A DNA stretch of 64,000 bases, from positions 62,001 to 126,000 of the forward strand of contig NZ_JOFL01000010.1 of assembly GCF_000719265.1 (NCBI RefSeq), read 5' to 3'. Under the pieces are notes generated by a model, which made no database searches, was not told the origin of the DNA, and saw only the letters and a program-made list of their open reading frames with translations. This DNA comes from Streptomyces roseoverticillatus. Lineage in GTDB: Bacteria; Actinomycetota; Actinomycetes; Streptomycetales; Streptomycetaceae. Position numbers and translations under genes: made by a program. Below are positions 46,379-54,530 of this stretch, piece by piece. The stretch's first letter is position 1, and each line of letters begins with the position of its first letter.

Positions 46379-47479
46379 ATGAGCGACAGCGATGTGCTGC
46401 ACATCAAGGGGCGGGTGCTTGTCGGCGCGGACCCGGACGGCGGGGTGCGCGACGAGCTGTGGGTCGTCGACGGCCGGATCACCTTCGAACGGCCGGTGGG
46501 AGCGCGGGACGTCACCACCATCGAGGGCTGGGCGCTGCCCGGCCTCGTGGACGCGCACTGCCATGTGGGGCTCGACGCCCACGGGCCGGTCGACGAGTCC
46601 ACGAGCGAGAAGCAGGCGCTGACCGACCGGGACGCGGGGGCCCTGCTCCTGCGGGACGCCGGCTCGCCCTCCGACACGCGCTGGATCGACGACCGCGAGG
46701 ACCTGCCGCGCATCATCCGCGCCGGGCGCCACATCGCGCGGACGCGCAGGTACATCCGCAACTACGCGCACGAGATCGAGCCCGAGGACCTCGTGGCCTA
46801 CGTGGCCCGGGAGGCGCGGCGCGGGGACGGCTGGGTCAAGCTCGTCGGCGACTGGATCGACCGCGAGACCGGCGACCTGTCCGCCTGCTGGCCCCGGGGC
46901 GAGGTGGCGGCGGCCATCGCCGAGGCGCACCGGCTCGGGGCGCGGGTGACGGCGCACTGCTTCGCGGAGGAGACGCTGGCACCGCTGGTGGAGGCGGGCA
47001 TCGACTGCATCGAGCACGCGACGGGGCTCACCGAGGACACCATTCCGCTGTTCGCGGAGCGGGGGGTCGCCATCGTGCCGACGCTCGTCAACATCGCGAC
47101 GTTCCCGCGGCTCGCGGAGGGCGGCGAGGCGAAGTTCCCGCTCTGGGCGGACCACATGCGGCGCCTGCACGCGCGCCGCTACGACACGGTGCGGGCCGCG
47201 CACGACGCGGGCATCCCCGTCTTCGTCGGTACGGACGCGGGCGGCTCCCTCGCCCACGGCCTCGTCGGCCAGGAGGTCGCCGAACTCGTCAAGGCCGGCA
47301 TCCCGCCGGTCGACGCCCTCGCCGCCACGACGTGGGCGGCCCGCGCCTGGCTCGGCCGCCCGGGCCTGGAAGAGGGCGCCTCGGCCGACATCGTCGTCTA
47401 CGACGCGGACCCCCGTGCGGACGTCCGCGTCCTCGGCTCCCCGAGCCGCGTGATCCTACGGGGGAGGGTGATCCGCTGA
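46379..47479 (+). CDS. amidohydrolase family protein
   Basis: 366 aa from ATG 46379. It has the imidazolonepropionase-like metal-dependent hydrolase fold. The His pair is in LPGLVDAHCHVGLDAHG near residue 60, a metal Lys candidate in DGWVKLVGDWID near 160, His in VTAHCFAEE near 200 and CIEHATGL near 222, and the final Asp in VFVGTDAGGS near 285. All ligands are present. The substrate is unknown; related proteins include prolidase- and hydantoinase-like enzymes. It stands alone between ect and a BASS transporter. Confidence 0.88.
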   Translation: MSDSDVLHIKGRVLVGADPDGGVRDELWVVDGRITFERPVGARDVTTIEGWALPGLVDAHCHVGLDAHGPVDESTSEKQALTDRDAGALLLRDAGSPSDTRWIDDREDLPRIIRAGRHIARTRRYIRNYAHEIEPEDLVAYVAREARRGDGWVKLVGDWIDRETGDLSACWPRGEVAAAIAEAHRLGARVTAHCFAEETLAPLVEAGIDCIEHATGLTEDTIPLFAERGVAIVPTLVNIATFPRLAEGGEAKFPLWADHMRRLHARRYDTVRAAHDAGIPVFVGTDAGGSLAHGLVGQEVAELVKAGIPPVDALAATTWAARAWLGRPGLEEGASADIVVYDADPRADVRVLGSPSRVILRGRVIR

Positions 47480-47504
47480 TGGGGGGCCTGCGGCCGGCAA
47501 GGTC

Positions 47505-47646
47505 CCGCCGCCGCGGCGGCGATCGGCCATGATGCTGGTGTCCGGCGGTGCCTGGCGACCTGCGCTGGGTTCGGCACCGCCGGAGGCGTTTACCGGGGGT
47601 TGCTCCCCCAGCTACCGCTGGGAGGTACCCCCAGCCGTCGCGGCGG
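47505..47646. repeat. palindromic intergenic repeat with nested insertion
   Basis: Left arm CCGCCGC at 47505, TCCGGCGGTGCC then GGCACCGCCGGA in the centre, GCGGCGG ending 47646. In the right arm the usual GGTTG-CCGGC-CGTTGCGG is replaced by GGTTG, a 33-nt hairpin element (47603-47635), then CGTCGCGG. Confidence 0.75.
47603..47635 (+). repeat. short CTCCCCCAGC hairpin element
   Basis: CTCCCCCAGC-TACC-GCTGGGAGG followed by TACCCCCAGC. It is identical over 21 bases to 453-473 and shares its outer sequence with the element in ctaB at 12431-12466. It sits inside another repeat. Confidence 0.75.
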
Positions 47647-47745
47647 GAGGGAAGGTGCGGCTCGGCTGGTGTGGTGGCCTGCTTCCGGGGTGATGCCGGG
47701 CCGGGTAACTCCGCCTGGTGGGCGGCGCCGGCTCGGCAAGTCCCT

Positions 47746-47838
47746 CCGCCGCGGCGGTGACCGGCCGAGGCGGTGGTTGTCGGCGGTGCCTGGCGACCTG
47801 CGGTTTCGGCATCGCCGGTCAGGTCGGGGTGGGGCGGC
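47746..47838. repeat. palindromic intergenic repeat, degenerate copy
   Basis: CCGCCGCGGCGGTGA at 47746, GGCGGTGCC at 47782-47790, GGCATCGCCGG at 47808-47818, with a decayed right arm. Confidence 0.6.
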
Positions 47839-47862
47839 ACTCGCCTCGCCCAGCAACTCCCT

Positions 47863-47930
47863 CCGCCGCGGCGGTGATCAGCTGCGACGGTGGGTTCCGG
47901 CGGTGCCCGGCAGGCTGGGCCTCGCTACGG
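47863..47930. repeat. palindromic intergenic repeat, half-copy
   Basis: CCGCCGC at 47863 and TTCCGGCGGTGCC ending 47907; the right arm is missing where the transporter gene ends. Confidence 0.55.
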
Positions 47931-48899
47931 TCACCCTCCGTGAGGAGCCCCGCGGCGGGACATCCACGCCGCCACCACCGCCCCCGAAACGTTGTGCCAC
48001 ACCGAGAAGACCGCCGCCGGCAGCGCCGCCGCGGGGCTGAAGTGGGCCGTTGCCAGGGACGCCGCCAGGCCCGAGTTCTGCATGCCGACCTCGAAGGCCA
48101 TCGCCCGGCTCGACGGGCCGCCGAGCCGGGCCAGGCGGCCCGCCGCGTAGCCGAGGGCCAGGCCGAGGCCGTTGTGGAGGACGACGGCGAGGAAGACGAG
48201 GGCCGCCGCGTCCTTGATGCGGGCCGCGCTGCCCGACACCACGATCAGCACGAGGACGGCGATCGTCAGCGCCGACAGGGAGGGCAGCACGCCCAGCACC
48301 CGGGCGACGCGCCGCCCCGCCACCATCCGCACCAGCGCCCCGCCGACCACCGGCACGAGCACGGTCTTGAGGATGTCGGTGAGCATGGCGCCGGCGTCCA
48401 CGTCCAGGAACCGGTCCGCCAGCAGCAGCGTCAACGGCGGTGTGACCAGCGGCGCGACGAGCGTCGACACGGTCGCGACGGACACCGACAGGGCGACGTC
48501 CCCGCGCGCGAGGTACGTGACCACGTTGGACGCCGTCCCGCTCGGCGCGCAGCCGACCAGGATCACCCCGGCCGCCAGCTGCGGTGGCAGCCCCAGCGCC
48601 GTGGCGATCAGCCAGCCCAGCCCCGGCATGATGACGTAGTGGGCGACGAGGCCGAGCCCGACCGCCCAGGGCCGCTCGGCGACCGCGCGGAAGTCGTCAC
48701 CGGTCAGCGTCAGGCCCATCGTGAACATCACGACGCCCAGCAGGTACGGCACGGCCGGCGCCCAGCCGGTGAAGTGCGACGGCGCGGCGAGCCCCAGCGC
48801 CCCGGCCGCGACGACGAGCAGCGGGAACACGGTGACGGCCAGCCGCGCCGTCCGGTCGGCGGCTGCCGGGGCTGCCGGGGCTATTCGCGAGGTCGCCAT
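47931..48899 (-). CDS. bile acid:sodium symporter (BASS) family transporter
   Basis: 322 aa with nine or ten membrane helices. The BASS fold is shown by PYLLGVVMFTMGLTLTGDDF near residue 55, the discontinuous-helix motif VGCAPSGTASNVVTYLARGD near 115-135, and the second one FEVGMQNSGLAASLATAHF near 275. It likely moves an organic anion with sodium; the substrate cannot be told. It precedes no obvious partner. The downstream repeats may act as its terminator. Confidence 0.92.
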   Translation of the reverse strand: MATSRIAPAAPAAADRTARLAVTVFPLLVVAAGALGLAAPSHFTGWAPAVPYLLGVVMFTMGLTLTGDDFRAVAERPWAVGLGLVAHYVIMPGLGWLIATALGLPPQLAAGVILVGCAPSGTASNVVTYLARGDVALSVSVATVSTLVAPLVTPPLTLLLADRFLDVDAGAMLTDILKTVLVPVVGGALVRMVAGRRVARVLGVLPSLSALTIAVLVLIVVSGSAARIKDAAALVFLAVVLHNGLGLALGYAAGRLARLGGPSSRAMAFEVGMQNSGLAASLATAHFSPAAALPAAVFSVWHNVSGAVVAAWMSRRGAPHGG

Positions 48900-48945
48900 A
48901 CGGCGGCACCCTAGCGATCACTGCCGCCCTCGGCCAGAGGCGATC

Positions 48946-49998
48946 TCACCCCTCGGCGAGCGCCTTCCCGAGGGCCTCCGCGAAGCGGTCCGTCGTCGCA
49001 CGGTCCCGGACCGCGAGGCGCAGATAGTCGGGCCCCAGCCCCGGGAACGTGTCGCCGCGCCGCACCGCGAACCCCAGCCCCCGCAGCCTGCCCCGTACGG
49101 CCGCGGCACCCCGTACCCGGATCAGCAGGAACGGCCCGGCCGCCGGCCCGTGCACCCGGACCCCCTCGAACTGGCCCACCGCCGCCGCCAGATACGTCCG
49201 GTCCTCGGCGAGCCGCCGCGCCGCGTGCCCGGCCTCCGCGAGCGCCGGGGGAGCGCTGCACGCCTCGGCCGCCGCCAGCGCCGGCGACGACACCGGCCAC
49301 AGCGGCTGCGCGCGCTCCAGCCGGGCTATGGTCCCGGGCGACGCGAGGACGTAGCCGATGCGCAGGCCCGCCAGCCCCCACGTCTTGGTGAGGCTGCGCA
49401 GCACGACGAGCCCCGGCAGGTCCGTGACCGACGCCAGCGACTCGGCCTCGCCCGGCACCGCGTCCATGAACGCCTCGTCCACGACGAGCGTCCGGCCCGG
49501 CCGGGCGAGCCGCGCCAGGTCACGCGCCGGGTGGAGCACGGACGTCGGGTTCGTCGGATTGCCGACGACGACCAGGTCCGCGTCCCCCGGCACCGCCCGC
49601 GGGTCCAGCCGGAAGCCGTCCGCCTCGTCGAGCAGCACCCGCTCCACCTGGTGCCCCGCGTCCCGCAGCGCCGCCTCCGGCTCCGTGAACTGCGGGTGCA
49701 CGACGACCGGCCGCCGCACCCGCAGCGCCCGCGCGAGGAGCACGAACGCCTCCGCCGCGCCCGCCGTCAGCAGCACCCGCTCCTCCGGCAGCCCGTGCCG
49801 CGCCGCCACCGCCCGCCGCGCGGCCCGGCCGTCCGGGTACGCGGCGAGCCCGTCCAGCGACGCGGCGATGCGCTCGCGCAGCCACACCGGCGGCGTTCCG
49901 GCCCGCACGTTCACCGCGAGGTCCGTCAGCTCCGCGCCGGCACCCCGCACTTCGGCGTCACCGTGGTGGCGCAGGTCGGGTTCGCTGGGAGTGTGCAT
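48946..49998 (-). CDS. cobC: threonine-phosphate decarboxylase-like aminotransferase CobC
   Basis: 350 aa from ATG 49998. It is a class I/II PLP enzyme that in cobalamin synthesis makes aminopropanol phosphate for attachment by CobD. Seen: TDLAVNVRAGTPPVWLRERI near residue 25, VVVGNPTNPTSVLHP near 155, LVVDEAFMDAVPGE, and the PLP Lys in LRSLTKTWGLAGLRIGY near 215. It is last in the cob transcript, 92 bases after cobE. Histidinol-phosphate aminotransferase is excluded only by context. Confidence 0.9.
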   Translation of the reverse strand: MHTPSEPDLRHHGDAEVRGAGAELTDLAVNVRAGTPPVWLRERIAASLDGLAAYPDGRAARRAVAARHGLPEERVLLTAGAAEAFVLLARALRVRRPVVVHPQFTEPEAALRDAGHQVERVLLDEADGFRLDPRAVPGDADLVVVGNPTNPTSVLHPARDLARLARPGRTLVVDEAFMDAVPGEAESLASVTDLPGLVVLRSLTKTWGLAGLRIGYVLASPGTIARLERAQPLWPVSSPALAAAEACSAPPALAEAGHAARRLAEDRTYLAAAVGQFEGVRVHGPAAGPFLLIRVRGAAAVRGRLRGLGFAVRRGDTFPGLGPDYLRLAVRDRATTDRFAEALGKALAEG

Positions 49999-50090
49999 GG
50001 CCGCGGGCCGCCTTCTTGTGAGTACCGGATGGTCGTCGGCGGGCGCGTGCGGCCCACCCGGAAACGGTACTGACGGCCGCCGAAGGGCCG

Positions 50091-50492
50091 TCAAGCGGGT
50101 CCGTACGCGACCGCGCACGTCGCCCGCGCGGATTTCCGCTTCCCCACGGCCAGGACGGCCCCCGGCCCGGCCGCCAGCAGCGCCGCCGCCTCCGCAACGG
50201 CGGGCGTGCCCACGGCGGCCAGAGCGGTGGCCGACGAACCCGGCACGGCGACCCGTGACAGGGCGCCGGCCCCGTAGGACCGCAGCGGCACCCCCAGCCG
50301 GGCGGCCGCTTCCACGAGCCCGGGCTCGCACGCCTTCGCCTCCACCGTCACCAGCGCGGACGGCCGCAGCCCGGCCGCCCCCGCCTCCGCGAGCGCCCGC
50401 TCGACCAGCTCCAGCACCTCCGCGGCCGGCACGCCGCGCCGGGCGCCCACGCCCACGTAGACGGAGGCGGAGACGGGGGCCACCGGCGTCAC
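50091..50492 (-). CDS. cobE: cobalamin biosynthesis protein CobE/CbiG C-terminal domain
   Basis: 133 aa from GTG 50492, overlapping the cobB stop by GTGA. The sequence YVGVGARRGVPAAEVLELVERAL and TVEAKACEPGLVEAAARLGVPLR, each broken here, is typical of the CobE/GbiG C-terminal domain, linked to loss of the C20 unit or an accessory role in corrin synthesis. It is a free-standing small domain here rather than fused to CbiG. Confidence 0.85.
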   Translation of the reverse strand: MTPVAPVSASVYVGVGARRGVPAAEVLELVERALAEAGAAGLRPSALVTVEAKACEPGLVEAAARLGVPLRSYGAGALSRVAVPGSSATALAAVGTPAVAEAAALLAAGPGAVLAVGKRKSARATCAVAYGPA

Positions 50493-51847
50493 CCGCGGGC
50501 GGCGGCGCCCGCCACGAGCCGGGCGGCCGCGCCGGGGGCGCCCGCCCAGTGCACATGCAGGTACGAGGCGTGGACCCCGCCGGCCACGAACCCCTCCGTG
50601 CGGCGCTCCGGGTGGGTGAAGCCCCACGCCGGGGCCGCGCCCGCACCCGGCTCCGTCACCGTGCGGTGGAACTCGTGGCCCCGGACACGGGTGCCGGCCT
50701 GCGCCAGCGGATTGTCCGCGATCGCCACGGCCTCGCGGTAGCCGAGGGTGAGACGGCCGGACATCCGGGCGTCCGCGGGCAGCACGCCGCACATCGGCTT
50801 GCCGTCCAGCGAGCGCGACAGGTAGAGCAGGCCCGCGCACTCGGCGATGACCGGGGCGCCGGTTGCCGCGAGGGCGGCGACCTGTTTGCGGAGGGGCTCG
50901 TTCGCGGAGAGTTCCGGGGCGTAGACCTCGGGGAAGCCGCCGCCTATGAGGAGGGCGGCGGTGCGGTCCGGGAGGGACTCGTCGCGGAGGGGGTCGAACG
51001 GGGCGACCTCCGCGCCTGCTGCTCGGAGCAGCTCGGTGTGCTCGGCGTACGAGAACGTGAACGCCGGGCCGGCTGCTACTGCCACTACCGGTGCGTTCTT
51101 CGGGTGCGGCCCGGTGGTTGCCGGGTCCCACGGCTCGGCCGTCAGCGGAGGCGCCGTGCGCGCCAGAGCCAGCAGGCCCTCCAGGTCGCAGCCCTCCCGT
51201 ACCTGCGTGGCCTGGGCGGCCACTGCCTCCACCGCCTCGGCCCGCCGCTCGGCCACCGGAATCAATCCCAGGTGCCGGCTCGGCGTGTCGACCTGAGGCA
51301 CCCGCCGCACCGCCCCCAGCACCGGAACCCCCGACTCCGTCAGCGCCTCCCGCAGGAGCGCCTCGTGGCGGTCCGAGCCGACCTTGTTGAGGATGACGCC
51401 CGCGACCCGTACCTCCGGGTCCCAGGACGCGAAGCCGTGCACCAGGGCGGCCACCGAACGCGACTGCGACGACGCGTCCACGACCAGCACGACCGGCGCC
51501 TTCAGCAGCTTCGCCACGTGCGCCGTCGACGCCAGCTCGCCCTGCCCGCTCGCCCCGTCGTACAGGCCCATCACGCCCTCGACCACCGCGACGTCGCAGC
51601 CCGCGGCCCCGTGCAGGAACAGCGGCGCGATCCGCTCCGGGCCGCACATGTACGCGTCGAGGTTGCGGCCCGGGCGGCCGGTCGCGAGCGCGTGGTAGCC
51701 CGGGTCGATGTAGTCCGGCCCCACCTTGTGCGGCGACACGGCGAGCCCCGCGTCCGCGAAGGCCCGCATCAGGCCGGTGGCCACGGTGGTCTTGCCGCTG
51801 CCGGAGGCCGGCGCGGCGATGACCAGGCGGGGGATGTGCGTACTCAC
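50489..51847 (-). CDS. cobB: cobyrinate/hydrogenobyrinate a,c-diamide synthase
   Basis: 452 aa from GTG 51847 (GTG 51850 also possible), overlapping cobO by GTGA. It amidates the a and c side chains using glutamine and ATP. The N-terminal ATP-binding domain has IAAPASGSGKTTVATGL near residue 10 and HKVGPDYIDPGYH; the C-terminal amidotransferase domain has GGGFPEVYAPEL and the Cys in VIAECAGLLYLS near 340, and a late HEFHRT. Length is normal. Confidence 0.96.
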   Translation of the reverse strand: MSTHIPRLVIAAPASGSGKTTVATGLMRAFADAGLAVSPHKVGPDYIDPGYHALATGRPGRNLDAYMCGPERIAPLFLHGAAGCDVAVVEGVMGLYDGASGQGELASTAHVAKLLKAPVVLVVDASSQSRSVAALVHGFASWDPEVRVAGVILNKVGSDRHEALLREALTESGVPVLGAVRRVPQVDTPSRHLGLIPVAERRAEAVEAVAAQATQVREGCDLEGLLALARTAPPLTAEPWDPATTGPHPKNAPVVAVAAGPAFTFSYAEHTELLRAAGAEVAPFDPLRDESLPDRTAALLIGGGFPEVYAPELSANEPLRKQVAALAATGAPVIAECAGLLYLSRSLDGKPMCGVLPADARMSGRLTLGYREAVAIADNPLAQAGTRVRGHEFHRTVTEPGAGAAPAWGFTHPERRTEGFVAGGVHASYLHVHWAGAPGAAARLVAGAAARG

Positions 51848-52443
51848 CACTCGATGCCCCGCTGGCCCTTCTGACCGGTGTCCATCGGGTGCTTCACCTT
51901 CGACATGTCCGTCACCAGGTCCGCGAACTCGACCAGCTTTTCCGGGGCGTTGCGGCCCGTGATGACCACGTGCTGGGTGCCGGGGCGGTCGCGCAGCACC
52001 TCGATCACCTCGTCCGTGTCGATCCACCCCCAGTGCATCGGGTAGGCGAACTCGTCCAGCACGTACAGCTTGTACCGCTCGGCCGCGAGGTCGCGCTTGA
52101 CCTGCTCCCAGCCCTCGCGGGCCTTCTCCTCGTTCGACAGATCGCTGTCGCGCTGGATCCACGACCAGCCCTCGCCCATCTTGTGCCAGTCGACGGTGCC
52201 GCCCTCGCCCGACGCACCGAGCACCCGCAGCGCGTTCTCTTCGCCGACCTTCCACTTCGCCGACTTCACGAACTGGAACACCCCGATCGGCCAGCCCTGG
52301 TTCCAGGCCCGCAGCGCCAGCCCGAACGCCGCTGTCGACTTGCCCTTGCCGATGCCGGTGTGGACGAAGACGAGCGGCCGGTTGCGGCGCTGGCGCGTCG
52401 TGAGTCCGTCGTCGGGAACGGTGGTCGGCTGCCCCTTGGGCAT
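51844..52443 (-). CDS. cobO: cob(I)yrinic acid a,c-diamide adenosyltransferase
   Basis: 199 aa. It transfers the adenosyl group from ATP to Co(I) corrin. The P-loop is FVHTGIGKGKSTAAFGLALR near residue 29; FQFVKSAKWKVGE and VLDEFAYPMHWGW (Walker B-like) follow, then RPGTQHVVITGRNAPEKLVE. It starts one base into the chelatase stop (TAATG) and ends inside the cobB start. Confidence 0.97.
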   Translation of the reverse strand: MPKGQPTTVPDDGLTTRQRRNRPLVFVHTGIGKGKSTAAFGLALRAWNQGWPIGVFQFVKSAKWKVGEENALRVLGASGEGGTVDWHKMGEGWSWIQRDSDLSNEEKAREGWEQVKRDLAAERYKLYVLDEFAYPMHWGWIDTDEVIEVLRDRPGTQHVVITGRNAPEKLVEFADLVTDMSKVKHPMDTGQKGQRGIEW

Positions 52444-54530
52444 TACGCGGCCCTCCTGGTCTGAGTGGTCCGTACGGTGTGTACGAGCGCGGAGATGCTG
52501 TCCGCGCGCAGCTCGTCCAGCGTCACGACCGGGCCGCGCAGCTCCCGGCCCAGCTCGGCGGCGAGCCCGAGCCGCACCGGCCCCTGCTCGCAGTCCACGA
52601 CCACCGACGCGGTGCCCTCGCCGGCCAGCAGCCGCGCCGCGCGCGCCGCCCGCTGCAGCGGCTCAAGGCCGCCGGTCGCCCGGCCGTCCGTCACCACGAC
52701 CAGCAGCGGCCGCCGCGACGGGTCGCGCAGCCGCTCCACCCGCAGCACCTCGTGCGCCCGCAGCAGGCCCGCCGCGAGCGGCGTGCGGCCGCCCGTCGGC
52801 AGCTTCTCCAGCCGGGCCGCGCCCGCGTCCACCGACGACGTCGGCGGCAGCGCCACCTCGGCGCCCGCACCGCGGAAGGTGATCATCCCGATCTTGTCGC
52901 GGCGCTGGTACGCGTCCAGCAGCAGCGACAGCACCGCGCCCTTCACCGCGCTCATCCGCTTCCGGGCCGCCATGGAACCGGAGGCGTCCACGACGAACAG
53001 CACGAGATTGCCCTCGCGGCCCTCGCGCACCGCCTCCCGCAGGTCGTCGCGGCGCACGAGCAGGCCGGGGCCGCTGCGCCCGCGCGCCCGCTGGTGCGGC
53101 GCGGCCGCCTGCACCGTCGCTGCCAGGTGCAGCCGGGACAGGGCGCCGCGGGGACGGCGGGAACCGGTCGTCCGGCCGTGCGCCGTACGGGCCCGCGAAC
53201 GGCGGCCGTCGGCGCCCTCGCCGAGACCCGGGACGTCGAGCCTGCGGGTCCGGAACGGGGCGGAAGCGGCGACTGCGGGGGCTTCGGGGGCCTCTCCGGT
53301 CGCCGGCGCGCTCTCGGGGGCGTCCGTGGACTCCGGCCCGGTGCCGGACCCGGCCGGCTCCTGCCGCTGCTGCGGCACGTCGGGCGTGCCGTCGGGGCCC
53401 GGGCCGTCCTGCGGGGGCCGCTGCCCGCCGCCGTCGGGGCCGCCGCCCTCGGGACCGCCGTCGCCGGGACCGTCGTCGTCCGGCCCCTCGGGCTCGGGCT
53501 CCGGGTCCGGCTCCTCGTCCTCGAAGCCGTTCAGGATCTCGTCGAGCTTGTCCTCGTCCAGGCCGGGAGCGTCGAACGGGTTGCGCCGGCGGCGATGCGG
53601 CAGCGACAGCAGCGCCGCCTGCCGTACGTCCTCGGTCAGCACGTCCGTACGGCCCGCCCACGCGGCCAGCGCCGACGCCGTCCGCGCGGTCACGATGTCC
53701 GCGCGCATGCCGTCCACCTCGAAGCCCGCGCACACGGCGGCGATCCGGCGCAGCGCCCCGTCGCCCAGCCGCACGGACGGCAGCAGCGCGCGGGCGGCGG
53801 CGATCCGCTCGCGCAGCGTCTCCTCCTCGGCGGCCCACTTGGCGGCGAACGCGGCAGGGTCCTCGTCGAAGGCGAGCCGGCGGCGGACGACCTCGACGCG
53901 CTCGTCGGGCTCGCGCGAGGCCGCGACCTCGACGGTCAGCCCGAAGCGGTCGAGGAGCTGGGGACGGAGCTCGCCCTCCTCCGGGTTCATGGTGCCGACG
54001 AGGAGGAAACGGGACGCGTGCCGGACGGAGACGCCCTCGCGCTCGACGGAGGAGACGCCGGTGGCCGCCGCGTCGAGCAGCGAGTCGACCAGGTGGTCGC
54101 CGAGGAGGTTGACCTCGTCGACGTAGAGGACGCCCCGGTGCGCGGCGGCGAGCAGGCCCGGCTCGAAGGCCTTCACGCCCTCGCCCAGCGCCCGCTCGAT
54201 GTCGAGCGCCCCGACGAGCCGGTCCTCGGAGGCGCCGACGGGCAGCTCGACCATGCGGGCCGGGCGGGCGTCGCCGGGCCCGCCCGCGTGGGGCCCGTCC
54301 GGGCAGGTGGGGTCGGGGGCGGCGGGGTCGCAGGAGAACCGGCAGCCGTGGACCGTCACGACCTGCGGCAGCAGCGCCGACAAGGCTCGTACGGTCGTCG
54401 TCTTCGCCGTGCCCTTCTCGCCCCGTACGAGCACTCCGCCGATGGCCGGCGAGATCGCGTTGAGCAACAGGCCCAGCCGCATGTCGTCCATCCCGACGAT
54501 CGCGGTGAACGGGTAGGTGGCCGGAGCCAT
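52443..54530 (-). CDS. magnesium/cobalt chelatase, fused I-D subunits
   Basis: 695 aa. The N-terminal AAA+ domain has Walker A VRGEKGTAKTTTVRAL near residue 38 and Walker B GVLYVDEVNLLGDHLVDS near 130. A Pro/Gly/Asp/Glu-rich linker covers about 335-430. The C-terminal von Willebrand A domain has MIDAS VVDASGSMAARKRMSAVKGA near 510 and VVTDGRATGG. This is the ChlI-ChlD (BchI-BchD) arrangement in one chain. In a cob operon it probably drives cobalt insertion with a CobN-type large subunit, which is not in this window. Confidence 0.93.
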   Translation of the reverse strand: MAPATYPFTAIVGMDDMRLGLLLNAISPAIGGVLVRGEKGTAKTTTVRALSALLPQVVTVHGCRFSCDPAAPDPTCPDGPHAGGPGDARPARMVELPVGASEDRLVGALDIERALGEGVKAFEPGLLAAAHRGVLYVDEVNLLGDHLVDSLLDAAATGVSSVEREGVSVRHASRFLLVGTMNPEEGELRPQLLDRFGLTVEVAASREPDERVEVVRRRLAFDEDPAAFAAKWAAEEETLRERIAAARALLPSVRLGDGALRRIAAVCAGFEVDGMRADIVTARTASALAAWAGRTDVLTEDVRQAALLSLPHRRRRNPFDAPGLDEDKLDEILNGFEDEEPDPEPEPEGPDDDGPGDGGPEGGGPDGGGQRPPQDGPGPDGTPDVPQQRQEPAGSGTGPESTDAPESAPATGEAPEAPAVAASAPFRTRRLDVPGLGEGADGRRSRARTAHGRTTGSRRPRGALSRLHLAATVQAAAPHQRARGRSGPGLLVRRDDLREAVREGREGNLVLFVVDASGSMAARKRMSAVKGAVLSLLLDAYQRRDKIGMITFRGAGAEVALPPTSSVDAGAARLEKLPTGGRTPLAAGLLRAHEVLRVERLRDPSRRPLLVVVTDGRATGGLEPLQRAARAARLLAGEGTASVVVDCEQGPVRLGLAAELGRELRGPVVTLDELRADSISALVHTVRTTQTRRAA

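Larger units (their letters stand above)
47480..47930. other. repeat-packed intergenic region
   Basis: 451 bases between convergent genes with no credible gene. It is made of three successive copies of the palindromic repeat (47505-47646, 47746-47838, 47863-47930), the first carrying a nested short hairpin element. Confidence 0.65.

Noticed and set aside
47548..48040. Open frames across the repeat region
   Set aside because: They are made of repeat copies and have no ribosome site or domain.
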